Positions 8,314-17,452 of a DNA stretch of 64,000 nucleotides are shown here, piece after piece. The DNA is taken from the NCBI RefSeq assembly GCF_040655075.1, contig NZ_JBFAJC010000001.1, positions 409,699 to 473,698 of the forward strand, in the 5' to 3' direction. The notes under the pieces were generated by a model. That model did not search any database, had not been told where the DNA came from, and saw only the letters and a program-made list of their open reading frames with translations. The translations under genes and the position numbers were made by a program. Position 1 is the first letter of the stretch, and the number at the start of each line of letters is the position of its first letter. This stretch comes from Actinoallomurus sp040655075. GTDB lineage: Bacteria; Actinomycetota; Actinomycetes; Streptosporangiales; Streptosporangiaceae.

Positions 8314-10387
8314 GGTCGCTCCTGGTGTTCGGGTGGATCTCGTCGTCGATGGCTCCGGCGACGTCGCCGACATCGCCGTCCGGGCCGACATACCAGGTGC
8401 GGTGCGCCTCACCGGGATAGGGCGGGGAGAAGCGGCGAAGCTGGGCGGAGAGCACGTCCGCGGGTACCGGGTGGTCGCGGCCGGCGTTACGCCGGGCCAG
8501 CAGGTCGCCGGAGACCAGCATGACCGCGTGCGTCGTCAGTGCGTCGTGCCGGCGGGCCACGGTGTGGACCAGGGAACGCTGGTGCCGGTTCAGCGCCGTG
8601 GCGTCCCAGACGACGGTCGCGCCCTCCGCGAGGAGCGCTCCGAGCCGGTGCAGCCCGGCCCGGAGAACCTCCGAGTTGGCCCGCTGGTCCGCGCGGGAGC
8701 CGCGGGCCTGGCGCAGGTCGTCGAGCGAGACGACCGCGTCGACGCCCGGAAGGCCCGCCGCGAAGGTGCTCTTCCCGCTGCCCGACGGCCCCGTCATGAC
8801 GACGAGCCGGGGGAAGGCGCCGGACCGCCATCGCCAGGTGAGGGCCAGGGCCTCCTCCGGCGTGGAGATCCGGCCCAGTGCGTACGCCTCCCGCGCCTCC
8901 GCCCAGCAGCGGTCCGCCGCGTCCTGGTCGATGCCGGAGCCGTCGAGCGCCTGGCGCAGGCCGGCCCGAAGCGGCTCCAGGGGCGCCTCGGTGAGGAGCC
9001 CGGCCTCGTCGGCGTGCAGTTCGGACCAGCCGACCTGCTCGCGCGCCTCGGCGGCCTCGGCACCGTCGCGCCCGGTCAGCACCGCGGCGGCGACCGCGTG
9101 CAGTACGCCCACGTCGGCCATGACCGCCAGGCGTCTCAGGCCGGTGCGCCGCGCCTCGTCGGGGAACGGATGGTGCAGGCCGGTGTGCAGGCCGACGAGG
9201 TCCGCGACCCGGCGGGCGAGGGGCACGCCGAGCGGCTCCGCCAGCCGCGGCATCAGCCCGGCCCGGTCGGCGTTGTGGAGGAGGGCCGCCAGCAGGCCCG
9301 CCAGGCGCTCGTCTCCGGAGCGCCCCAGGAGGTCGAGGCGGGCGGACACGTCGGCGAGCACGGACTCGGCACGCTCGCCGGCCGCATCCGACGCCGCGAG
9401 CGAGGCCTCGGACGCGCCGGGGACCGGGGCACCGGGGAGGGTTTCGGGAACGCCGGAGGTGACCGCGGAGGCGCCGGGAGTGGTTTCGGGTGTGCGGGGG
9501 TCGGCCGCGGAGGCACCGGCGGCGGTTCCGGATCTGCCGGGGGCGGACGCAGAGGCACCGGCAGCGGTTCCGGGTGCGCTGGGGCCGGTTTCGGGCGCGC
9601 CGGGGGTTGCCGCGGAAGCACCGGGAGCGGTTTCGGAGGTGCCGGGCGCGACGGCGGAGGTGCCGGGGGCCGGCCTGGGGGCGGCCAGGTCGGCCGTCGT
9701 CATCCCCACCGCGCCGAGGAGGGCCGCCGGGTCCGGGATCGCCCCCGAACGCGCCTGCCACAGCGCGGCGACGGGGCCCAGGCCGTTCTCGACGACGGGG
9801 CCGAGCATCCAGTGCCGGTCCGTTCGTACGTGCTCGCGCCGCACCCACTTGGCGACCCGGCGGGCGAACTCGTCGCGGTGGAAGCCGCCGACGGTGCGGA
9901 CGACGTAGCCCTCCTGCCGCTCCGTGTCGAGGCGGAGCGCCCGGACGGCCCGCTCGTCGAAGACGCCGCGCCACAGCACGGCGGGGACGGGCAGGCCCAG
10001 CCGCCGGGCGAACCGTACGGTGCGGTCCCAGTCCAGGCAGTGGTCGCCCTCCCACACGGAGAAGGCGTAGAACCAGCCCTCCAGGTCCCGGTAGGCGATC
10101 GAGTGACGAGCGTAGAGGTTCTCCCCGCACACCCGCGTGCCGTCCGGTATCCGGTGGGCGATCCTCCCGTGCAGCGCCTTGATCCACGCGCGGGACGGGT
10201 GGTGCCCGCTGTCCGTCGAACGGGCGTGCAGCCCGTCCGGGTACATCGTGGTGTTCTCGCCGTCGAGCTTCTCGGTGACGACGACGTCCCGGCCCGCGAA
10301 GCCGGACAGGTCGGCGGCGCGCACGTCGTCCGGGCCGACACCCGGCGACCAGGGCAGGTGAGGAGTGCGGGGATAGTGCGCTCGCAT
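8300..10387 (-). CDS. RNA ligase fused to polynucleotide kinase
   Basis: 695 residues. The N-terminal RNA ligase has nucleotidyl-lysine motif I TEKLDGENT (K40), motif IV QEGYVVR (E159) and motif V AKWVRRE (K180). A Pro/Ala/Thr/Gly-rich linker of 14-residue repeats (about 241-322) follows, then a helical region (345-520). The C-terminal P-loop kinase has GPSGSGKST at 533-541, then SLDDLR and VVWDATALNRHQR, as in T4-type 5'-kinases. Expected roles are phosphorylation of 5'-OH ends and ATP-dependent sealing of RNA, complementing the downstream end-processing protein. ATG 10387 follows AGGAG. The last codons overlap the next gene's GTG start, so the two form an operon. Confidence 0.92.
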   Translation of the reverse strand: MRAHYPRTPHLPWSPGVGPDDVRAADLSGFAGRDVVVTEKLDGENTTMYPDGLHARSTDSGHHPSRAWIKALHGRIAHRIPDGTRVCGENLYARHSIAYRDLEGWFYAFSVWEGDHCLDWDRTVRFARRLGLPVPAVLWRGVFDERAVRALRLDTERQEGYVVRTVGGFHRDEFARRVAKWVRREHVRTDRHWMLGPVVENGLGPVAALWQARSGAIPDPAALLGAVGMTTADLAAPRPAPGTSAVAPGTSETAPGASAATPGAPETGPSAPGTAAGASASAPGRSGTAAGASAADPRTPETTPGASAVTSGVPETLPGAPVPGASEASLAASDAAGERAESVLADVSARLDLLGRSGDERLAGLLAALLHNADRAGLMPRLAEPLGVPLARRVADLVGLHTGLHHPFPDEARRTGLRRLAVMADVGVLHAVAAAVLTGRDGAEAAEAREQVGWSELHADEAGLLTEAPLEPLRAGLRQALDGSGIDQDAADRCWAEAREAYALGRISTPEEALALTWRWRSGAFPRLVVMTGPSGSGKSTFAAGLPGVDAVVSLDDLRQARGSRADQRANSEVLRAGLHRLGALLAEGATVVWDATALNRHQRSLVHTVARRHDALTTHAVMLVSGDLLARRNAGRDHPVPADVLSAQLRRFSPPYPGEAHRTWYVGPDGDVGDVAGAIDDEIHPNTRSDRAYQ
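9421..9667. repeat. 42-bp coding minisatellite with 21-bp half unit
   Basis: About six degenerate copies of a 42-bp unit encode PGASAATPGAPET-like 14-mers, plus one 7-residue half unit, in the linker between ligase and kinase domains. The reading frame is kept throughout. Confidence 0.8.
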
Positions 10388-10556
10388 GATCCGCTCCTGC
10401 CGCCGACCGACGATTCTCCTGGCCGCGACGACCATAGGGGCGAGCGGGTCGGCGAATCCATCGAATTCCCGGCGGCGCGCGCGTTCGCCGGTCCGTGCCG
10501 GGCGGGACGACCGGTGGCGCGCGCGGCCCTGGATAGGCGGATACCGCGCGATCCGG

Positions 10557-10570
10557 CCCGACATGTCGGG
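10557..10570. promoter_or_regulatory. Perfect 14-bp palindrome between divergent genes
   Basis: CCCGACATGTCGGG lies in the 225-base space between the RNA ligase gene (start 10387) and the GtrA gene (start 10613). It is a candidate regulator site; no regulator gene adjoins it. TAGACT at 10601-10606 lies 6 bases before the GtrA GTG and may be its -10 box. Confidence 0.4.
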
Positions 10571-10612
10571 GGACGGGCACATCCGATGGCCCGTGGCCCG
10601 TAGACTGCCCGG

Positions 10613-11173
10613 GTGTCGCTTACCCGGATCACGCTCTCCCGAGTCCCCGCGCCACTGCGCCCGTTGCTGGTCAAGCACCGTGAGCTGGTGAAGTTCGCCT
10701 TCACCGGCGGCGTCTGCTTCGTGCTGACGGCCGGGGTGAACTACGGGCTGAAGCTGACCGTCATGAAGACGAAGCCCGTGTCGGCGCTCACGATCGCGAT
10801 CATCGTCGCGACGATCGCGTCGTACCTGATGAACAGCGGCTGGTCCTTCCGCGCTCGCGGGGGTCGCAGCCGGCACGTCGAGGCGATGTTGTTCTTCGGC
10901 GTGAGCGCCCTGGGCGTCGCCGTCAACGACATCCCGCTCTACCTGGCACGCTACGCGTTCGACCTGCAGTACCCGAACGTCAGCCACGTCACCCAGGAGC
11001 TCTCCGACTTTCTCAGCGGCATGATCATCGGCACCCTGCTGGGGATGGCCTTCCGCTGGTGGGCGATGAAGAAGTGGGTGTTCCCGCACGAGAAGGCCAG
11101 CGGCACCGTCACGGCGGCGAGCGCCGGACGTCTGGCCACCCCCGCCGACGAGGAGTCCGAGCTCGTCGCCTGA
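10613..11173 (+). CDS. GtrA-family membrane protein
   Basis: 186 residues with four predicted membrane helices (about 28-48, 57-78, 95-115, 137-157), preceded by HRELVKFAFTGGVCFVLTAGVNYGLK, the characteristic GtrA N-terminal segment. GtrA proteins are thought to flip or hold polyprenyl-phosphate-linked sugars for cell-surface glycosylation; the acting glycosyltransferase is not nearby. The GTG start lies close behind a TAGACT box, suggesting a leaderless transcript. The tail from residue 165 is hydrophilic. It ends 15 bases from the convergent DUF2293 gene. Confidence 0.85.
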   Translation: MSLTRITLSRVPAPLRPLLVKHRELVKFAFTGGVCFVLTAGVNYGLKLTVMKTKPVSALTIAIIVATIASYLMNSGWSFRARGGRSRHVEAMLFFGVSALGVAVNDIPLYLARYAFDLQYPNVSHVTQELSDFLSGMIIGTLLGMAFRWWAMKKWVFPHEKASGTVTAASAGRLATPADEESELVA

Positions 11174-11188
11174 TCCACCAGGAGCGGG

Positions 11189-12244
11189 TCAGCCCTGCCA
11201 GCGCTCCAGGACGGCGTCGACGTCGGCTCGGATCCGCTCCCGTGCGGTGATCCGCGGTACTCCGGACATCAGCAGCGTGTCGTAGCCGGTGTCCTCGTGC
11301 CGGATCGACGCGACGACCGCGGCTCTGATCGCCCCCTGATCCAGGGCGCGCCCGGCGGCGGACCGCCCGACGCGCCCGCTGCCGCGTGTCCCGGCATGCC
11401 GGGCGATCGCCTCCGCTCGGTCGGCGGGGCACCCGGGGAACACCCGCCTGATCTCGCCGGCCATCCTCGCCTGGAACTCCAGGTCCTCATCGGCACGCCG
11501 TTCCCGGTCACGCTCCCGCCGCCGGGCCCGTACGTCCTCGTCGGCCAGGCACTGCTCCTCGGCCAGCTCCAGCGCGGGCTCCTCGACCAGCAGCCCCTGC
11601 CGGTCGTACCGCTTGCGCCGCCGGTTGAATCGGACGACGACGGCGGACAGGGTGCTCGCCTTCTTCGCCCGCCGGGTGAGCGCGGCGTCGCCTGACGGCA
11701 GGAAGACCAGGTGATCCATGTCGGCGCAGGTCAGGCAGGTCGACTGGTCATCCTCCACGATCATGAGGTCGCCGGTGCCGTGGCAGACGACGCAGTTCCA
11801 GTCCTTGAGCGGCATGACGACCACCAGGTCCGGAGCGCGATTCTGCCGTTCGATCAGCCGTTCGCGCCTGGCCTCGGACAGGTCGGGGGACAGCCAATGC
11901 GTCCGGAACGCCCGCTCGACGGCCTCGTCGCCATCGGAGGTGAACCGAAGGGGCCGACGATCGCGGGCGGCGGCGACGTACGCGGTCTCGCTCGGCCTCA
12001 GCCCCTGGCGCTCCGCCCATTCGCGAAGGGTCGCCAGCGCGGTGGCGAGCTTGTCGGGGCGTACGCTGAGCGCCTCCTCCAGGTCGGCGATGCGCCCCTG
12101 ACGCCACTCGTCCACCCGTCGGCCGGGCAGCCAGCCGAGTCCGGTCAGGACGTCGATCATGGACACTGACCTGGAGCTCGTTAGGGCGGCCTCGGCCGCG
12201 GCGACGACACGGCGTTCGAGAGCCGAGGCGGGTGCCCGGTTCAT
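11189..12244 (-). CDS. DUF2293 domain protein
   Basis: 351 residues from ATG 12244. The middle has two Cys pairs, CVVCHGTGDL and CLTCADMDHLVFLPSGD, suggesting a zinc-binding fold, followed by a basic RFNRRRKRYDRQ stretch. The C-terminal part (RRVFPGCPADRAEAIARHAGTRGSGRVGRSAAGRALD, then an AVVASIRHEDTGYD segment) is the DUF2293 domain. The function of this family is unknown; basic and Cys-rich features fit a nucleic-acid role, which is inference. The longer open frame upstream overlaps the oxidoreductase gene and is an artefact of GC bias. TATTTT sits 11 bases before the ATG, with no clear ribosome site. Confidence 0.8.
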   Translation of the reverse strand: MNRAPASALERRVVAAAEAALTSSRSVSMIDVLTGLGWLPGRRVDEWRQGRIADLEEALSVRPDKLATALATLREWAERQGLRPSETAYVAAARDRRPLRFTSDGDEAVERAFRTHWLSPDLSEARRERLIERQNRAPDLVVVMPLKDWNCVVCHGTGDLMIVEDDQSTCLTCADMDHLVFLPSGDAALTRRAKKASTLSAVVVRFNRRRKRYDRQGLLVEEPALELAEEQCLADEDVRARRRERDRERRADEDLEFQARMAGEIRRVFPGCPADRAEAIARHAGTRGSGRVGRSAAGRALDQGAIRAAVVASIRHEDTGYDTLLMSGVPRITARERIRADVDAVLERWQG

Positions 12245-12273
12245 GACAGCCAAAAATACTGGACCGGCGTCCG

Positions 12274-14475
12274 TCAGGCGGGCTGGATCTCCACCGGCAC
12301 CCCGTTGAGCACGGCGTTGCCCGACAGCGGGTCGAGGGCGAGCGGGTCGGTGAGGGCGTTGGCGTTCGCCCCGGGGTGCGCGGCGGCCACGGACATCCGG
12401 GTGCCGGGCAGGCCGTGACCCCAGCCGTGGGGAAGGCTGACGACGCCCGGCATGACCTCGGCGGTGACCTCCACCTCGGCCTCGATCGTGCCGCCGGTGC
12501 TCGTCACCTTGGCCGTTCCGGCGTCCGTGAGCCCCAGCCGGCCGGCGTCGTCGGGGTTGACCTGGAGCGTGCAGCGGTTCGAACCCCGGACCAGGCCGGG
12601 CAGGTTGTGCATCCAGCTGTTGTTCGACCGCAGGTGGCGGCGGCCGATGAGGACCAGGCCCGTACGGCGGCGGGCGAGGCCGTCGCGGAGGCGGCCCGTG
12701 TCCTCGGCCAGTGGCGGCGGGCACAGCTCGATCCGGCCGGACCGAGTCCGTAGGACCTCGGGCAGCCGGGGCTTCAGCGGGCCGAAGTCGATGCCGTGCG
12801 GTGCGTCCCGCAGCGCCTGGAGGGACAGGCCGCCGGGGGTCGCGCCGAAGCCGTCGCCGTACGCTCCGAGGCGCAGCATGAGGTCGAGGCGGCGCAGCGC
12901 CGGGGTGTCGCCGGTGAGAAGCGGGTGCAGCTCCGCCGGGTCCCGGCCGTGGACGGGGGAGGACGGGTCGGCGATCGCCTTGCCGAGGAGATGGGCGATG
13001 ACCGACTCGTCGACGTCGGCGTCCTGGCCGGACACGATGCCGATGAGGCGGGACAGGACCGCGCACTCATCGAGTTCCCCGTCCCGGAGGGGGAGCACGG
13101 GTGGGGAGTATCGTGCGTTGTTGCGCACGGCGAACTCCCCGAAGGCGATGTCGTAGTGCGGAGACCGGCTCGGCGGGGGCGGCGGGAGAATGACGTCGGC
13201 GCGCCGCGTCGTCTCGTTGAGATACGGATCGACGCTGACCATGAACTCCAGGCCGTCGAGCGCGTCCCCGAGGCGTTCGCCTCCGGGCGTGGACAGCACC
13301 GGGTTGCCGGCCACCGTGATCAGGGCGCGCACCTGGCCCTCGCCGGGAGTGAGGATCTCGTCGGCCAGCGTGGTGGCGGGCAGTTCGCCCTTCACCTCCG
13401 GTAGTCCGCGGACGCGGCTGTGCCAGCGCCCGGTCCGGAAGCCGGGTCCGGTGCCCGTGCCCGGGCGGCGGTGCGCGCCGAGGGGGAACATCGCGCCGCC
13501 GGGCCGGTCGAGGTTGCCGGTCAGCACGTTGATGACGTCGACCAGCCAGTTGGTGAGCGTGCCGAACTCGGCGGTGCAGGTGCCGATGCGGGCGTAGACG
13601 GCGGCGCCGGGGGCGGCGGCGAGTTCGCGGGCCAGCCGCCGGATGTCCTCGGCCGGGACGCCGCAGACCTCCGCCACCCGCTCGGGGGCGAAGTCACGGC
13701 TGAGTCGCTCGACGTCCGACACGCCGTCGACACCGGGAGTGTCGGCGACCAGCCCCTCGGCGAACAGGGTCTGCACGACGCCGAACAGCAGGTAGGCGTC
13801 GGCGCCCGGCCGGATCGGCAGGTGCCGGTCGGCGACGCGGGCGGTGCGGGTCCGGCGCGGGTCGACGACGACCAGGGTGCCGCCGCGTCGGCGGAGCGCC
13901 TTCAGTTTCCCGGGGAAGTCGGCGGCGGTGCACAGGCTGCCGTTGGACTCGAGGGGGTTGGCGCCGAGCATCAGCAGGTAGGAGGTGCGGTCCAGGTCCG
14001 GCACCGGGATGGCGAGGGGGTCGCCGAACAGTAGCCCGCTGGAGACGTGCTTGGGCATCTGGTCGACGGTGCTCGCCGAGTAGACGTTCGTGCTGCCGAG
14101 CGCCCGCGCGAGCGGTCCGGCGTACAGGCCGCCTGCGAGAGTGTGCACGTTGGGGTTGCCGAGGTAGAGGGCGAGCGACTGGCGACCGTGGCGTCCGACG
14201 ACTCCGTCGAGGCCGCGGCGCACCGCCGCGAACGCCTCCTCCCAGCCGACCTCACGCCAGCCGTCGCCGTCGCGGACCATGGGGGAGCGCAGCCGGTCGG
14301 GGTCGTTCTCCAGCTCGTCGATGGTCGCGCCCTTGGGGCAGATGAAGCCGTGGCTGAAGACGTCGGCGCGGTCGCCCCGGGCGCCGGTGACCCGGCCGTC
14401 GGTGATCGTCAGCTCGAGGCCGCAGGTGGCCTCGCACAGGGGGCAGATCCGGTACGCGGTCGTCGTCTCGGGCAT
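12274..14475 (-). CDS. Molybdopterin-dependent oxidoreductase (formate dehydrogenase/nitrate reductase type)
   Basis: 733 residues. The N-terminus CPLCEATCGLEL, followed by a fourth Cys in GFICPKG (C-x2-C-x3-C-x27-C), binds a [4Fe-4S] cluster. Mo-bisMGD-binding segments follow (LYLGNPNVHTLAGG, LLMLGANPLESNGS, VVDPRRTRTARVADRHLPIRPGADAYLL, AGNPVLSTPGGERLGDAL), and the C-terminal molydopterin dinucleotide-binding domain has LRSNNSWMHNLP and VSLPHGWGHG. It belongs to the BisC/FdhA/NasC superfamily; substrate is not assignable. No electron-transfer subunit or Tat signal is seen, so it is likely cytoplasmic. ATG 14475 has GGAGGG upstream. Confidence 0.9.
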   Translation of the reverse strand: MPETTTAYRICPLCEATCGLELTITDGRVTGARGDRADVFSHGFICPKGATIDELENDPDRLRSPMVRDGDGWREVGWEEAFAAVRRGLDGVVGRHGRQSLALYLGNPNVHTLAGGLYAGPLARALGSTNVYSASTVDQMPKHVSSGLLFGDPLAIPVPDLDRTSYLLMLGANPLESNGSLCTAADFPGKLKALRRRGGTLVVVDPRRTRTARVADRHLPIRPGADAYLLFGVVQTLFAEGLVADTPGVDGVSDVERLSRDFAPERVAEVCGVPAEDIRRLARELAAAPGAAVYARIGTCTAEFGTLTNWLVDVINVLTGNLDRPGGAMFPLGAHRRPGTGTGPGFRTGRWHSRVRGLPEVKGELPATTLADEILTPGEGQVRALITVAGNPVLSTPGGERLGDALDGLEFMVSVDPYLNETTRRADVILPPPPPSRSPHYDIAFGEFAVRNNARYSPPVLPLRDGELDECAVLSRLIGIVSGQDADVDESVIAHLLGKAIADPSSPVHGRDPAELHPLLTGDTPALRRLDLMLRLGAYGDGFGATPGGLSLQALRDAPHGIDFGPLKPRLPEVLRTRSGRIELCPPPLAEDTGRLRDGLARRRTGLVLIGRRHLRSNNSWMHNLPGLVRGSNRCTLQVNPDDAGRLGLTDAGTAKVTSTGGTIEAEVEVTAEVMPGVVSLPHGWGHGLPGTRMSVAAAHPGANANALTDPLALDPLSGNAVLNGVPVEIQPA

Positions 14476-14667
14476 CGGCCCTCCACAGCAACTGGGTTGT
14501 TTGACGCAACGATAGGACTGCGGACGCCGCAATGGAACCCGATTCGGGTTTCGGTTTCTCCCCGGCCGCGTCGTCATGGAGCCCGGAACACGATCGACTG
14601 TTCCCACAGACGATCACTCGTGCGAACCGTCGATTTGACGGAATGCGCGGCTCCAGTGCCGGGGTCA

Positions 14668-15159
14668 TTACCGAGGGGCCGGGCGGAGGTACCTCGCCTG
14701 TGGTGCCCGCCAGCGCGGATCGACCAGCCGCACGCCCTCGGGACGGAATCCGGCTCGTTCGTAGAGCGTGCGTGCGCGGTCGTTGTCCTCGAACACCCAC
14801 AGCCGGACGTCCACGCCGGGCATCGCGTCGATCGCGTGCTGGAGCAGGCCACGCCCCACGCCCGCCCCCGAGGCGGCCGGATGGACGTAGAGGGCGGCCA
14901 GATAGCCCCCGCCAGGGTGATCGGCGTCGTCGCCGTAGCGGACGAACCCGGTCGGCCGCCCGGTGCCGTCGACGGCGAGCACGGTCGTGAGGCCGGGGCC
15001 GCTCAGCCCCGCGGCCAGGTCGGCCGCGACGGCGCCGGGGTCGAGGGCGTCGATCACCTCATCCGGCACGACGCCTCGATACCCGGCCCGCCACGCCGCC
15101 ACGAAGATGCCGGCCATCGCGCGCAGGTCGTCGGTGACCGCCTCCCGACAGGAGATCAT
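14668..15159 (-). CDS. GNAT-family N-acetyltransferase
   Basis: 163 residues with the GNAT core: REAVTDDLRAMAGIFVAAWRAGYRG, strand YLAALYVHPAASGAGVGRGLLQHAI (the acetyl-CoA-binding Q/RxxGxG/A motif), and the late ARTLYERAGFRPEG. The start overlaps the anmK stop as ATGA, so it is the third gene of the serine hydrolase-anmK operon. It may acetylate an amino sugar or peptide from wall turnover; this is inferred from position alone. Confidence 0.88.
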   Translation of the reverse strand: MISCREAVTDDLRAMAGIFVAAWRAGYRGVVPDEVIDALDPGAVAADLAAGLSGPGLTTVLAVDGTGRPTGFVRYGDDADHPGGGYLAALYVHPAASGAGVGRGLLQHAIDAMPGVDVRLWVFEDNDRARTLYERAGFRPEGVRLVDPRWRAPQARYLRPAPR

Positions 15160-16325
15160 TTGACGGCCATCCGGCACGGCCGGGTGGTCACGGGCTCCGG
15201 CAGCCGCAGCGGGGCCGCGCCAAGGGTCAGGGATCCCAGGACCGAGCCGGTACGCGCGCCGGTCGCCGACGCGATCGTGCCCTCGATGCCGTGCACGGAG
15301 AGGTAGCCAAGGAGTCCGAACAGGTATGCCTCCTTCGCCTGCGCCGGCAGGCCGAAGTCCTCGATCGGCCGTACGCGCACCGGTGCCGAGAGCTCGGCGA
15401 TCCGCCGCATCATGGTCGGGTTGCGCACCCCGCCGCCCGCGACGACGAGTTCGGCCAGCGCGTGTGCCCGGCACGCGTCGGCCACGAGCCTCGCGGTCAG
15501 TTCCGTGAGCGTCGCGAGCAGGTCGTCGGTTCCGATGTCGAGCCCGCCGACGGCGTCACGGACGTAGTCGGCGTGGAAGAGCTCCTTGCCGGTGGACTTG
15601 GGCGGTTCGGCGCGGTAGTACGGCTCGGCGAGCAGCCGATCGAGCAGCGCCGCGTGCACCGTGCCCCGTGCCGCGCGCGCACCCCCGGCGTCCATTCGCT
15701 CGGCGCCCGCGGTGGCGTCGCTGACGGCGCTGTCCATCAGCGCGTTCGCGGGCCCGAGGTCGTACGCGATCACGTTTCCGTGCGCGTCGCGGACGGTGAT
15801 GTTCGCGATGCCGCCGAGATTGAGGGAGCCGCGCCGTACCTCGTCCGACAGCACGAGCAGCGCGTCCAGCGTCGAGGCGAGCGGCGCGCCGTGGCCGCCA
15901 CGGGTCACGTCACGCGTACGCAGGTCGGAGACGGTGGTCACGCCGGTCGTTTCGGCGATCCAGGCCGCGGCCCCCAGTTGCAGCGTGCCGAGCGCGTGCG
16001 GGCCCTCGACCCAGTGGAAGACGGTCTGCCCGTGGGAGACGATCAGGTCCGCGCTCCCGCCGGTGAGGCGCTCGTTGGCCGCCGCCGCGACCGAGCCGAA
16101 CAGCCGGCCCAGCTCGGTGTCGAGCCGGCACACCTCTTCCATCGTCGTGGGGTGTGGCGGCAGGGCGGCCGCTATCCGGGCCCGGAGCTCATCCGGGACG
16201 GCCTCGCTGTACAGCCCGCGAGGGCGGCAGACGACCTCCTCACCGATCAGCGAGAAGTCCGCGGCGGCGGCGTCGACCGCGTCATAGGACGTACCACTGA
16301 TCATGCCGATGACGGTCAGGTCCAT
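15156..16325 (-). CDS. anmK: Anhydro-N-acetylmuramic acid kinase
   Basis: 389 residues of the AnmK family, which hydrolyses and phosphorylates 1,6-anhydroMurNAc to MurNAc-6-phosphate. Visible motifs are the phosphate-binding GMISGTSYDAVDAA, SHGQTVFHW, SDLRTRDVTRGGHGAPLAS (catalytic Asp segment), LNLGGIANITV and VVAGGGVRNPTMMRRI. ATG 16325 with GAGGAG upstream overlaps the end of the serine hydrolase gene by 10 bases. Its product is the substrate of MurQ, encoded at the far end of the divergent operon, so both halves of the locus serve one pathway. Confidence 0.93.
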   Translation of the reverse strand: MDLTVIGMISGTSYDAVDAAAADFSLIGEEVVCRPRGLYSEAVPDELRARIAAALPPHPTTMEEVCRLDTELGRLFGSVAAAANERLTGGSADLIVSHGQTVFHWVEGPHALGTLQLGAAAWIAETTGVTTVSDLRTRDVTRGGHGAPLASTLDALLVLSDEVRRGSLNLGGIANITVRDAHGNVIAYDLGPANALMDSAVSDATAGAERMDAGGARAARGTVHAALLDRLLAEPYYRAEPPKSTGKELFHADYVRDAVGGLDIGTDDLLATLTELTARLVADACRAHALAELVVAGGGVRNPTMMRRIAELSAPVRVRPIEDFGLPAQAKEAYLFGLLGYLSVHGIEGTIASATGARTGSVLGSLTLGAAPLRLPEPVTTRPCRMAVK

Positions 16326-17443
16326 CGCGGTCTCCTCAGGTGGTCCTCGGCCGCGGCGAGTACCCGCAGCCACATTCGTTCGGTCGCCCGGGGCGGGCCG
16401 CCCGCGTGCAGCCGGTTGGTGATCATCGCGACTCCGGCTCGGTGCTCGGGCAGTACCGCGAACGCGACTCCGGGAAAGCCGGTGTGCCCGACGGCGGGAC
16501 CGGAGGGAAGGTCCCAGACCCGGAATCCCAGCGCCTGATGAGGGTCGGCGCCGGCGGTGAGGAACTCGGCGACCGTGTCACGCCGGATCGGCCCGTCACC
16601 GTCCAGCCGGCTCAGCAGGCCCGTCGCGAACCGCAGGAGGTCGGCGGCCGTCGTGAACAGCCCGGCGTGTCCGGCGACTCCGTCGAACGCGTGGAAGGCA
16701 TTGCCGTCGTTCACCTCACCGACCAGCACATGGTCACGCCAGCCGTCGAAGTCGGTGACGGCGCCGTCGACCGGGTACGGGATTCCGGTGCCGATCATGT
16801 CCTGTTCGAGGACGTCGCCGTGGGAGCTCGCGGTCACCGGTCCACCGGGTGCGGGTGTGGCGTAGCGCGTTTCGGTCAGCCCGAAAGGTCGCAGCACCAG
16901 CTCGTCCACGGTCGCCGCGAGGTCGCCGCCGACGCGTGCGACGAGCGCGCCGAGCAGGATGAACCCGAGGTCCGAGTAGTGCCGGCGCTCGCCCGGCCGG
17001 TAGCGGAGCGGCAGGCGGGCGGCGAGTGAGACGGCGTCGTCGCCGCGCGTGCCCTTCAGGTACAGCGGCCACCATTCCCATCGGCCGGCGCGGTGTTCGA
17101 GCAGGTCGCGGACGGTGCCGTGCCGGTCGAGTTCCGGCAGGTGGCGGGCGACCGGTGCGTCCAGGGTGACCTCACCGGCGTCCACCAGCGCCATCAGCGC
17201 GGCCGTCGTAGCGACGACCTTGCTGACCGACCCGGCGTCCGTTCTCGTGGCCCAGTCCATCTCGACCGGCCGTCCGGCCGCGCCGTGCCGTGCGAGCCCT
17301 CCGGCGGCGTAGCGCACCTGGCCGCCTTCGGCGACGGCGACGAGCGCCCCGGGCGGGGCGGCGCTCCCGTCGGGGGACGCCCCCAGCAGGTCGGTGACGG
17401 CGGTGACCAGCGGGTCAGTGGTGAGCCGGGTAATTTCGGACAC
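16316..17443 (-). CDS. Serine beta-lactamase-like hydrolase
   Basis: 375 residues from GTG 17443. The class C beta-lactamase/DD-peptidase fold is shown by S72-V-S-K75 (catalytic SxxK), YSD in RRHYSDLGFILLG at the Y-x-N position, and GHTG near the C-terminus. No signal peptide is apparent, so it probably acts in the cytoplasm on imported muropeptides or related esters and amides; the exact substrate is unknown. It is first gene of the operon with anmK and the GNAT, and its promoter lies in the inverted-repeat region shared with the ABC importer. Confidence 0.85.
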   Translation of the reverse strand: MSEITRLTTDPLVTAVTDLLGASPDGSAAPPGALVAVAEGGQVRYAAGGLARHGAAGRPVEMDWATRTDAGSVSKVVATTAALMALVDAGEVTLDAPVARHLPELDRHGTVRDLLEHRAGRWEWWPLYLKGTRGDDAVSLAARLPLRYRPGERRHYSDLGFILLGALVARVGGDLAATVDELVLRPFGLTETRYATPAPGGPVTASSHGDVLEQDMIGTGIPYPVDGAVTDFDGWRDHVLVGEVNDGNAFHAFDGVAGHAGLFTTAADLLRFATGLLSRLDGDGPIRRDTVAEFLTAGADPHQALGFRVWDLPSGPAVGHTGFPGVAFAVLPEHRAGVAMITNRLHAGGPPRATERMWLRVLAAAEDHLRRPRWT

Positions 17444-17452
17444 GAGGGAGAT

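Noticed and set aside
12245..13066. N-terminal extension of the DUF2293 frame to 13066
   Set aside because: It overlaps the molybdopterin oxidoreductase coding region and has Arg/Pro-rich shadow composition.
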